Source of the DNA: Streptomyces aureus
GTDB taxonomy: Bacteria; Actinomycetota; Actinomycetes; Streptomycetales; Streptomycetaceae
Assembly (NCBI RefSeq): GCF_000725495.1
Contig: NZ_JNZD01000050.1
Span: 1-21,291 of the forward strand
Direction of reading: 5' to 3'
Length of the DNA stretch: 21,291 nt
Positions 1-7,371 of the stretch are shown one piece after another. Position 1 is the stretch's first letter. Every line of letters starts with the position of its first letter. Under the pieces are notes generated by a model. It was given only the letters and a program-made list of their open reading frames with translations. It was not told the DNA's origin and searched no databases. The position numbers were made by a program, and so were the translations under genes.

Positions 1-175
1 CCCCAACGGCACCTCGAACCGGCACGTCCCGGGACGCCTGCCGGGCCTGGGACGCCATGCCGATACGCGGAAGGGACGTCGGAGCGCTGTTACGTTTCTC
101 GGCGCCCGGCGGCAACTCGCCGCCCCGTCAGATCCGTTCACCGCCCGCTTGCCTCGACCTGCACGCGGACCGCCT

Positions 176-244
176 TCCTCCCGAGCGATCCGCAGCCACC
201 TGCCCAAGCGCGGCATCCGGGCGGTGATCCCGGTCCCGGCCGAC
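176..244 (+). pseudogene. transposase fragment (IS5-type, DDE C-terminal part)
   Basis: A short reading frame contains SSRAIRSHLPKRGIRAVIP followed by VPAD. This is the well-known segment after the second catalytic Asp of IS5/IS1647-like Streptomyces transposases, usually seen as AYSSRAIRxHLRRRGIRAVIPxPADQ. Homology fades on both sides: the catalytic Asp region is absent upstream, and downstream the DDE glutamate region is replaced by unrelated sequence. It is therefore a scrap of about 23 codons, not a gene. The rest of 1-327 shows no other convincing coding sequence. Confidence 0.6.
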
Positions 245-327
245 CGCCGCGCCCTCGACTGCCGTCTCGACCGCTGCATCCGTCTGTCGTACTCGACATA
301 TGCTCCACGCGGTGCTTCACTCGTGAT

Positions 328-645
328 ATGGCATCAATTCGACTTACACGCCCGACACTTGAGGTGATCAAGGTGTTGATGGCGTCCACCCCTGACTCCC
401 CCGCCTGGGGTCTGAAGATCTGCGAGGAGGCCGATCTCGGGTCCGGGACGGTGTACCCCATCCTCGAGCGCCTGGTCGACGCGGGCTGGGCCACCCGGTA
501 CGAGGAGACCGGGGAGCACCCAGGCAGGCCCAAGCGGTACTACTACGAGCTCACGGCAGTCGGCCAGCAGGCGGCGCGCGAGGCGAGGGAACGGAAGCCG
601 CGGTTCTTCGGGCTGCGCGCCAGGGCTGAAGGGGGCGCAGCATGA
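328..645 (+). CDS. PadR-family transcriptional regulator
   Basis: The 105-residue protein is a compact PadR-type winged helix. Residues about 5-75 hold the conserved pattern, with LEVIKVLM at the N-terminal helix, GLKICEEADLGSGTVYPIL as recognition helix, LERLVDAGW, and the wing GRPKRYYYELTAVG. Length is normal for small PadR proteins without a long C-terminal helix. PadR proteins are dimeric, DNA-binding and usually repress neighbouring membrane or efflux genes. The start at 328 begins the conserved helix but has no clear Shine-Dalgarno sequence, so a leaderless or slightly different start is possible. Its stop overlaps the next gene's start (ATGA at 642-645), so the two are translationally coupled and the membrane protein is its likely partner. 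Confidence 0.88.
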   Translation: MASIRLTRPTLEVIKVLMASTPDSPAWGLKICEEADLGSGTVYPILERLVDAGWATRYEETGEHPGRPKRYYYELTAVGQQAAREARERKPRFFGLRARAEGGAA

Positions 646-1394
646 GTACGGAGGGGCAGCGTGAAGAGGACGACCGCCCCGGGTTGCTGGCCGTTCTCGC
701 CGTTCTGATCCCGATCCTGACCGGAACGGCGACCGCGATCTTCGTGCTGGTGGGCTACGGGGTGAAGCTGCTCGATCCGAAGTCGGCGTTCGGCCAAGAC
801 ATGCTCAGCGGCGGCTGGCTCTTCGGTGCGATGACGGCACTCGCGATCCTGGTCGCCACCGCCAGCCTCTTGATCACCGCTCTACGCAATCACTCGCCGG
901 GCGCGGAGGAAGGGACCCCGGCCTCCTCCCACACTCCTACGCGTCCAACGCCGGGCCGGGCCGCCCGCCGGACCGTGGACCTCGCCTCCTTCGTGGCCGG
1001 CCGACACAGGGCACACCTTCGGCAGGAGTGGGCAGCGGTCCTAGCCGGCGATCCGGGAAACGGCATCGTCCTCTCCCCCAGCCGCAGGGCGCGTTACGCC
1101 CTTGGCTTCCTCTGGGCGGCATTGCGTATGCGCCTACGGGACCTGGTCGCTCCCCTGTGGCTGCCGGTCGACTGGCTGCTCTCGAAGGAATCACGAACGA
1201 ACGGACTGATCACCGCGGCCGTCGGCACCCAGGTCGTCTACATCCAGCACACGGACGGCCTGCACACCCTGCTCACCGAGGGCTGGGGCTGGTGCGCCGG
1301 ATGCGGCATCGCCCTGCGCCTTCTCGTCGGGTGGCTGCGCCGGATCAGGGGCATCGAACTCGCCTCGGCGCGCGAGCACGCCGAGGGCGGCTAG
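642..1394 (+). CDS. membrane protein coupled to PadR regulator
   Basis: The 250-residue protein has two clear N-terminal membrane spans, about residues 14-44 and 58-82. Its cytoplasmic region has a patch rich in Thr, Pro and Arg (about 88-112). Weaker hydrophobic stretches near residues 146-185 and at the C-terminus (WGWCAGCGIALRLLVGWL) may be amphipathic or membrane associated. No enzyme motif is recognised. The ATGA overlap with the PadR gene makes a two-gene operon, an arrangement often seen in Streptomyces for a regulator and the membrane protein it controls. Function is unknown. The membrane location is seen in the sequence; the regulatory link is inferred from gene order. Confidence 0.8.
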   Translation: MSTEGQREEDDRPGLLAVLAVLIPILTGTATAIFVLVGYGVKLLDPKSAFGQDMLSGGWLFGAMTALAILVATASLLITALRNHSPGAEEGTPASSHTPTRPTPGRAARRTVDLASFVAGRHRAHLRQEWAAVLAGDPGNGIVLSPSRRARYALGFLWAALRMRLRDLVAPLWLPVDWLLSKESRTNGLITAAVGTQVVYIQHTDGLHTLLTEGWGWCAGCGIALRLLVGWLRRIRGIELASAREHAEGG

Positions 1395-1533
1395 AACTAG
1401 GGCGGCCCGTGGCCGTGGCCATCCCTCCCCTCCCCGCTCCTCGGGCTCAGCAGGCCCCCCTGCCCCTCCGCACTGCTTCTCGTCCGAGCTCCCCTGACCC
1501 GCCGCCGCAGTCTGCTAACCGCGCGCTGAGCCT

Positions 1534-1551
1534 CTCGTTGACTTGAACGAG
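1534..1551. promoter_or_regulatory. perfect 6-bp dyad between convergent genes
   Basis: CTCGTT and AACGAG flank a 6-base loop. The dyad lies between the end of the membrane protein gene and the end of the oppositely oriented PIN gene. It has no T-run. It could be a weak shared terminator or chance. Confidence 0.25.
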
Positions 1552-1584
1552 TGACGTCGGCGGGAAGGGCAGAGCGGTGCGGAA

Positions 1585-2540
1585 CTACTCGACTGACGCC
1601 TCTCCCTGCTCGGCGGCCTGCCGCTCGCGACGCCTGGTTCGCATACCGTTGCCAGGCTTGTCCAAGGCCTCCCAGTCGGGTTCCGGGCCCGGGTCCTCGC
1701 GGGCACCTTCGTCACCTTCAGCCCCGGCGGCGCGGCCGCGTGTGTGCTGCCCGGTGTCGCACGTCAGCAGCCGTACTTCGCGGGCGGCGAGGGGCTGGAT
1801 GGCCACGGCCCGGTCGATGATCTCGTCGTCGATGATGGGCAGCCGTACGTGCCCGGGAGGGTCCAGCACGATCTCCATGTTCACTTCGCCGCGCCAGTCA
1901 GCCGGTTCCCCTCTGTTGTCCGCGTAGCGCAGGATGCCGAAGGTCGAGCCGTTGAGCGTGGCGTCCAGGAGGCCGAGCGTGTGGGAGGCCCGGTAGCGGG
2001 CCCGGTGCTTGCCGGAGTCCTTCAGACCGTCCAGCTCGTCGACCACGGCGATCGGGAAAAGCAGGCGGATGTGCTCATTCGGGGGGGATGGAGGACCTGG
2101 TGCAGGTCAGCGTCGGCCAGCCGTTCCGGGTTCTGGATGTAGAAGCTGGAGTCGGCAACGACGTACCACTCCCGCCCGTTCCAGTGCGCGGTCTTCTTCT
2201 CGAGTGCTGCGGCCGCGGCCTCGAGTTCCTGGACCCGCTCGCTCACCTCGAGGTCGACGAGCCCGTTGACAAGGCCCTGCTGCTCGGTACCGGCGAGGGT
2301 GCCGCAGCTGTGCAGCAGCGACTGGTAGCGAGGTGTCAGAACCAGGCGGTCGATGTCCTTGGCGCTGATCTTCGAACGCAGCATGTCGGCCGTGCTGGTG
2401 GCCCATTGCAGGTACTTCAGGAGGCGGGAGAATCCGGTGCCGGCTGCCGGACCGCGCAGGGCCAAAGCGGTCAGGCGTACCTGGGCGAGGACATGCTGGA
2501 TGCTCCCGCGGTCGGCGCCCGGGAGGGGTGTGATGAGCAT
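1585..2540 (-). pseudogene. PIN-domain protein, split by a frameshift
   Basis: Two minus-strand frames join to give one protein of about 318 residues. The N-terminal part (2540 down to about 2082) has a helical region starting MLITPLPGADRGS and then the first PIN strand with its acidic residue, WYVVADSSFYIQNP. The C-terminal part (from about 2080 down) gives HIRLLFPIAVVDELDGLK, the second PIN acidic site, then LPIIDDEIIDRA and LLTCDTGQHTRGRA with the remaining acidic residues. PIN domains are metal-dependent RNases. The frames meet exactly at seven C residues (2087-2081). One extra C would restore HPPPNEHIRLLFP. The start at 2540 has an AGGA-type ribosome site and begins the conserved region; codons further upstream look non-coding. 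It is a mutant, a sequencing error or a slippage site. Confidence 0.75.
2081..2087 (-). repeat. C7 homopolymer at the PIN frameshift
   Basis: Seven consecutive C residues on the coding (minus) strand sit at the point where coding potential changes frame. A C8 tract would make the PIN gene continuous. Such tracts are typical sites of slippage and of base-calling error. Confidence 0.8.
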
Positions 2541-2568
2541 CCGCTGATCCTGCCAGCAAGCTCCTGAC

Positions 2569-3154
2569 GGCACCGGCGCTCTCCTGGAACAGCACACGCC
2601 GTGGCTGGCGCATTCGCAGGACCCCCGCCGGCTGACCTACGACGACAGCCCGCTGCAGGAAGCAGTACGCCTGGGGCGGGCTCATTGCGACGTCGTCGTC
2701 ATCGTCGGCAGCCCCAACTGGCCAAGGACTCCACACGTCGACGCCTTCATCGTCCTCGCACCCACGGACGGCGTGCCTCTGGTCGAGAGGAACTGCTTTC
2801 TGCCAGGCACACAGATCCCCGCCGTCGAGCACCCCCTCACACCGGAACAGAGTGCGGTTCTCCTGCGGGAGCGGCATCTGCGGTTCCTGCACACCAGGCC
2901 GCCATCCCTTCGCCGGACTCATCACCGCCGGCCCGACCCTGCCCATCCCGCACGAACCCACCTTCCTGAGAGCCGTGCAGGCCAACATGGCAGCCGTGGG
3001 CATTCCGCTGCTGGGGCACGTCCAGCACGCGCGGTGGGGCCCGTCCGCACGTGAAGAGCCCCTCGGTGGCCAAATTCGCGCACTGACCGCCGACGATGAG
3101 GGAATCAAGGGGACGGCCCAAGCCCTCCTTCAGCGGTGGACCGCAATCGCGTAG
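2569..3154 (+). pseudogene. degenerate gene of unknown family
   Basis: From about 2569 one frame shows strong third-position GC and an ordered protein. It contains TPWLAHSQDPRRLTYDDSPL, an alpha/beta stretch CDVVVIVGSPNWPRTPHVDA, and LTPEQSAVLLRERHLRF. At about 2888-2893 the coding signal moves to another frame, which continues HPFAGLITAGPTLPIPHEPT to a stop at 3154. There is no plausible ATG or GTG start before 2773, inside the conserved part, so the gene is both 5'-truncated and frameshifted. It lies head to head with the PIN gene, and its lost 5' end would overlap that promoter region. I do not recognise the family. The minus strand opposite also has open frames, but these follow the codon bias and are not convincing. 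Confidence 0.5.
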
Positions 3155-3328
3155 AGAACGCGGTGACCGAAAGCTGAAAGACCTGGGGAAAAGCACGGAT
3201 CTGAGCATCAAGCCGCTTACCGAAGGGGCCGGAGACCATACGACCCTCAGGGCGCCGTCACGGGCACCGGTGCTGTGCGCCGGTAACGGGCAGGACAGCG
3301 CACGCATCAGCAAGGGATCCTGGAGCGC

Positions 3329-4813
3329 ATGACGTGGGCAGCAGGAAGTCGCACCGTACGGGACAGGGACTATGTGGCGCGGGTGCGGAGGCACCGGCCC
3401 AGCGCTCTGGTGCCGCTGATCGCGCAAGCGTCGGCAACCTGGTCGCTGGAGCCGTCGTGGTTGGAGAGCCCTGACCGGAAGTACATGCCGTGGGCGCTGG
3501 CTGATGCCGCGCGTGTGTCGCTGGCGTGCGGGAACGAGTACCGCAAGGACGCGAGCGATGCCGACCTGTCGCAGATTCTGGACATGTACGCGCGGCTTGA
3601 GGACTACTTTCTTCGGGACACCGATGAGGATGCTCTGGGCCGGTGGCTGCTGCGCGCATCCGGGGAGCAGATGACCTATCAGGAGCCGGTGTTCCAGGAT
3701 CTGGCGCGTGCAGCGGCGATGCTCACGCAGACGCCGGGGACACGTGAGGCGCGGTGTCTGCGTCCGGGCTGGGAGGAGGAGTTGCTGGGCACGAGTCTGT
3801 CGCACTACGTCGGTATCGCCCAGTTGCTGTGGGCGTCGGCGATCAGCTGCGGGGGCCGGTTCGATCCCGCCTCGCTGGAAGCGCCCGGTGCGGAGCGGAT
3901 CTGTGCGGAGATCCCGGCCACGACCATCATGTCGGTGGCCGAGAAGCACTTCGTGATCGATGCGGCCGCCTTCCGGCAGGCCAACGACCGGGCCCGGATG
4001 ACTACCGATCCGCTCCTGCGCCGCTTTGAGTTCAACCCGCTGCGCGGCACACCCCTGGTGAAGGGCTACGGCCTGGGGTTCCTTGCACCGGTCAGCCAGC
4101 TGATCCCGGCCAAGGCGAGCCCGCTGGGCATCTACTACACCGGCGTCGCCCGGTTCGGCAACGCCTTCGCGCAGGACCTGGGTGATCTGTTCGAGGCCTA
4201 CGTCGGCCGCCAGCTGGGGCTGCTGCCCGACGCGACGGTCCAGCCGGAGATCGTCTACGGCCGGGGCAACGCACTCAGTGTCGACTGGATCGTCGTCACC
4301 GAGGAGCTGGTGCTGTTGGTGGAGGTGAAGTCCGTGCGGCCCACCGCGCATCTGCGTCTGGCCAACGAGCGGCGGGTCGACGAGGCGAAGCGCATGCTGG
4401 GCCACGCCTATGAGCAGATCGACAACACCGCCGCTTTGATCGCGAGCGGGCAGAAGGAGTTCGCCGAGGTGCCCACAGACCGGCCCGTGCACGGGCTGAT
4501 CGTGACGATGGAGCCGTTCCACATCGTCAACGCCCCGGTGCAACGGCCGCAGCTGCCGGCCACCACGGTGCCGGTCACGGTGTGCAGCATCAGCGAGCTG
4601 GAGAACCTGGTCACCATCACCGACGCCCCCGTCGGCCGACTCCTGCTGGAGCGGGCTGCCGACCCGCAGCGCTCCACCTACAACCTGCGTGAAGCACTCC
4701 CAGACCACGCTCGCGCCCGGAACCCCGTGCTGGATGCTGGCTGGGACAGCTACCCCTGGCGCCACGCCGCGGCGGGGCAGGTGCCGTCCGATCCCGCCGG
4801 TGCAGGGCTGTAG
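3329..4813 (+). CDS. PD-(D/E)XK nuclease-like protein
   Basis: The 494-residue protein has a long N-terminal helical part (residues 1-270) with no recognised domain and a C-terminal nuclease-like core. The core shows the restriction-endonuclease-fold pattern: Glu289 in the helix LGDLFEAYVGRQL, Asp319 in SVDWIVV, and Glu332-Val-Lys334 in LLVEVKSV, followed by a helix with YEQIDNTAALI. This E-D-ExK arrangement is the expected metal-binding site. Such proteins usually cut DNA in restriction or anti-phage systems, or act in repair. The start at 3329 follows GGAG at 3322-3325 (short spacing) and AGGGAT slightly upstream. The DUF4238 gene starts 9 bases after the stop, so the two probably form an operon. 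The target and activity are inferred. Confidence 0.72.
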   Translation: MTWAAGSRTVRDRDYVARVRRHRPSALVPLIAQASATWSLEPSWLESPDRKYMPWALADAARVSLACGNEYRKDASDADLSQILDMYARLEDYFLRDTDEDALGRWLLRASGEQMTYQEPVFQDLARAAAMLTQTPGTREARCLRPGWEEELLGTSLSHYVGIAQLLWASAISCGGRFDPASLEAPGAERICAEIPATTIMSVAEKHFVIDAAAFRQANDRARMTTDPLLRRFEFNPLRGTPLVKGYGLGFLAPVSQLIPAKASPLGIYYTGVARFGNAFAQDLGDLFEAYVGRQLGLLPDATVQPEIVYGRGNALSVDWIVVTEELVLLVEVKSVRPTAHLRLANERRVDEAKRMLGHAYEQIDNTAALIASGQKEFAEVPTDRPVHGLIVTMEPFHIVNAPVQRPQLPATTVPVTVCSISELENLVTITDAPVGRLLLERAADPQRSTYNLREALPDHARARNPVLDAGWDSYPWRHAAAGQVPSDPAGAGL

Positions 4814-4822
4814 GGGGCGAAG

Positions 4823-5836
4823 GTGGGAGCGAACACGGCCAAGGAGCACCACCTGGTGCCGCAGTACTGGCTGCGGGCCTTTGCCGAGGACGGACATGTA
4901 CTGGGACGGTGGCGGACCGGTGCGGAGCATCGCACCCCGGTGCGGCGGGCTGCCGTGGCCCGGCACTTCAACACCGACCCCCTCGCCGAGGGCGAGCGCC
5001 GTGTGGCGCTCGAGACCTACCTGGACCATCAGGTCGACGGCCCGTGCGCACCAGTTCTGCGTGCCCTGAGGGAGGGGCGAGCTGCGCTGGCGGAGGTGCA
5101 GGATGCGGTAGTGCTGGATGCTCTGGCCTGGCAGGTGGTGCGCACCCGGGTGTTCCGCTCGTTCGACGAACAGGTCGGCCGGCATCTGTTCCCAGCTGTG
5201 TGGGCGGTGGAGGAAGTCGGCTTCCACGAGGAACGGCTAGGGCGGCCGCTGTCCGAGGCGGAGCGACTGGAGGTGTTCTGGGCGGCCGTGCACTCGGCGC
5301 CCGACGCCTCGGCGGTGGACGATCCTCGATCGGCGCTGCGGGCTTCGATCCGAGGGTTCGAACGAACGCGAAGTGTGCTCGCAGCCCCGGGCCGGCGGCT
5401 GGTGCTGCTGCACTCCGCCGAGCCGCTGCTGATACTCCCCGACAGCGGGGTGGCACTGCGCCGCAAGGACGGCAGCTTCTCCCTGACTCCCCCGCTACTC
5501 CCGAAGACGATCGAGGTGTTCGCCCCGCTGTCGCCGACCTGTTTGCTGATCTCCACGCCGCGCACCCACTACAGCCCTCGCAAAGGCCTCACCCGAAAGG
5601 TCGCTGCCAAAGCGAACGCCGGAGCGGTGGCCTGGTGCCAGGACGCCGTCTACCGCCTGCCGTCCATGCCCTGGCCTCCTTCCCATCGGCTCACCGAAGA
5701 TCCGCTGACGGTCCGGCCGCCACAGCTGTCTGCCGTCCCCGCCCAGCACCCGCCCGGCCCGACACCTTCTCACCCCGACATCCGCAACGCCGATCTACGG
5801 GCCATCCTGGAACAGCTCGCCGCTGTCCGCTCCTAA
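4823..5836 (+). CDS. DUF4238 domain-containing protein
   Basis: The 337-residue protein begins with the hallmark of DUF4238, EHHLVPQYWLRAFAEDG at residues 8-24. The family rule is HHxVPQxxLRxF. Residues about 25-260 carry the rest of the domain, including the internal helices around LDALAWQVVRTRVFRSF and the later LLHSAEPLLILPDSGVAL strand pair. The C-terminal 80 residues are Pro-rich and variable. DUF4238 proteins are often found in phage-defence or mobile regions. Their biochemistry is unknown, and the paired His residues suggest a metal or nuclease-like site, which is inference. The GTG start at 4823 is preceded by GGGGGCGAAGG and lies 9 bases after the nuclease-like gene, implying co-transcription and joint function. 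Confidence 0.82.
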   Translation: MGANTAKEHHLVPQYWLRAFAEDGHVLGRWRTGAEHRTPVRRAAVARHFNTDPLAEGERRVALETYLDHQVDGPCAPVLRALREGRAALAEVQDAVVLDALAWQVVRTRVFRSFDEQVGRHLFPAVWAVEEVGFHEERLGRPLSEAERLEVFWAAVHSAPDASAVDDPRSALRASIRGFERTRSVLAAPGRRLVLLHSAEPLLILPDSGVALRRKDGSFSLTPPLLPKTIEVFAPLSPTCLLISTPRTHYSPRKGLTRKVAAKANAGAVAWCQDAVYRLPSMPWPPSHRLTEDPLTVRPPQLSAVPAQHPPGPTPSHPDIRNADLRAILEQLAAVRS

Positions 5837-5861
5837 CCGCCGCTGCCGGCTACCGATACCA

Positions 5862-7304
5862 ATGCCGGACGCCGAAGGTGTACGCCTCCGAGGCGTGACG
5901 ACGCATTCCGAAAATTCCTGCGCCGCTTGTCGGCGAGCCTTCATGCTGACCGACATGCACCCTCGCGACAAAGAGATATGGCACGCGATCGACCAGGGCG
6001 ACCGCGCGATCGACTGGCAGGCGTGGTTCGGTTCTCCCGAGGGCGCCACCTACCTCTCCAGTGCAGGTCACGAGGTGACCGCACGTGCGGTGGCCGGCCT
6101 CACCGCCTTCTTCGACAGCCGCTGGCTACCCAAGGCGGTGACTCCCTCCCCTGCTTCGGGCCGGGCCAGTGACACGTTCGTCAGTCTGGGCCGACATGCA
6201 CCGGTGCTCCAGTACCTCGCCGGAGCGGAGCGGGGAGCCTGGGTGGAAGCGATCCGCTGGTGGGCCGCGTACGCCTACCTTGAGGAAGCGGGAGTGCCTG
6301 GACTGACTGCGGTCAGGCGCGATGCCCGCCGCGATGTGACCCTGTCCCGGTTCCTTCACACCCAGACGCAGGCCCGGCTCGCTCTCCTGGGGGCGTCCCG
6401 CGGACACCGGGTCGAGCTGGAGCCGACGAAGGCCAGTGGCGGTCCCGGCGACGTCAAGATCGGTCCGGTCTTCATCGAGGTTGTTACCTTCGCCGAGGAC
6501 CAGAAGTTCCAGGACTATGAGGAGTTCCGTCAAAGGTGCCGGTCACACCTCTTCACTCTGGACAGGGAGATCTACTGGGAAGGCGACTTCCCCGAGCAGC
6601 TCAACCGTCACGACTTCGAGGCATGGAAAACGCGGACCGAGGAAGCTGCTAACGAGTGCGCGGTGTCGGGCGCAGTGGTCGACGTCCTCAGCAAGGGCGG
6701 GAGTCGGCTGACGGCCCACCCCGGCCAAGCTCCTCACGGCACCACCCTGACCGGACAAACGGTGGAGAGTGACCAGGGCCAGCGCCTCTTGAGCAAGGTG
6801 CGCGGCAAGTGCGCCAAAACGGCGGGAGCGGGCACCGCCTGGATCTGGGTGGAGGACCACAGCGGCCTCTTCCACTTCCCCATGCCATTCGCCGACTTGA
6901 CGCTCGCCGCCAAGACCGACGCCCTCGCAGACCTGCTCGGGCCGCTGTTGGTGGACTACGTCCACGTCGCCGGGATCGTCGTATCGAACGCTGCCCGCCG
7001 ACGCCTGCCACTGCCAAAGGACGAGGACGCGACGCGGCCAGCCGCGCAGGGGTTCCTCCGAGGGCTCCCCCTCGACCGGGTTCGCGAGACGATCGTGATC
7101 CCGCGCAGAATTCTCCTGCCCGAGCAGACGAGCGTGATCGCTCGAATGTGTGATACCGAAGCTGCCTTGCTCGACTGGGCGTTGGCGAAGCTCGGCATCC
7201 CCGGAGGCGTGATGTCGCTGCTGGCCGACTCCTCGCCACGGCCCAGGACGTCCCCGCTGTGGACACCAGGACAGTCCGGCCCCTCACCGCCGGGTGGACG
7301 ATAG
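5862..7304 (+). CDS. unrecognised protein with nuclease-like core
   Basis: The open frame has 480 residues. True translation may begin at 5943 or 5955 (MLTDMHPRDKEIWHAI), because the first 27 codons look less protein-like and the first ATG has no ribosome site. The middle has the layout of a restriction-endonuclease fold: a helix RFLHTQTQARLALLGASRG, then GPGDVKIGPVFIEVVTFAED with Asp197 and Glu206. The usual catalytic Lys after Glu206 is replaced by Val207-Val208, so it may be inactive or use a displaced Lys. Later segments include QGQRLLSKVRGKCAK and LADLLGPLLVDYVHVAGIVV. The last 25 residues are Pro/Ser-rich. It follows the DUF4238 gene by 25 bases in the same direction and is probably part of the same transcription unit. 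No family name can be given. Confidence 0.65.
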   Translation: MPDAEGVRLRGVTTHSENSCAACRRAFMLTDMHPRDKEIWHAIDQGDRAIDWQAWFGSPEGATYLSSAGHEVTARAVAGLTAFFDSRWLPKAVTPSPASGRASDTFVSLGRHAPVLQYLAGAERGAWVEAIRWWAAYAYLEEAGVPGLTAVRRDARRDVTLSRFLHTQTQARLALLGASRGHRVELEPTKASGGPGDVKIGPVFIEVVTFAEDQKFQDYEEFRQRCRSHLFTLDREIYWEGDFPEQLNRHDFEAWKTRTEEAANECAVSGAVVDVLSKGGSRLTAHPGQAPHGTTLTGQTVESDQGQRLLSKVRGKCAKTAGAGTAWIWVEDHSGLFHFPMPFADLTLAAKTDALADLLGPLLVDYVHVAGIVVSNAARRRLPLPKDEDATRPAAQGFLRGLPLDRVRETIVIPRRILLPEQTSVIARMCDTEAALLDWALAKLGIPGGVMSLLADSSPRPRTSPLWTPGQSGPSPPGGR

Positions 7305-7371
7305 GAGTTGAGCAAACGCCGGCTGCGCCCATCGAACTTCAACGTCAGATGACGCAGCTGGCGAGCGACCT

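Noticed and set aside
2107..3108. A 333-codon open frame on the minus strand
   Set aside because: It overlaps the PIN gene in the wrong frame and is antisense to the degenerate gene; no motif is visible.
2837..5227. A 796-codon open frame on the minus strand
   Set aside because: It lies opposite the PD-(D/E)XK and DUF4238 genes, which have clear motifs and better codon bias. It is His/Arg/Pro-rich without any domain, as expected from antisense reading of GC-rich DNA.
5340..5375. GGTTCGAAC, like a tRNA T-loop
   Set aside because: It lies inside the DUF4238 gene, and no acceptor stem or anticodon arm can be folded around it.
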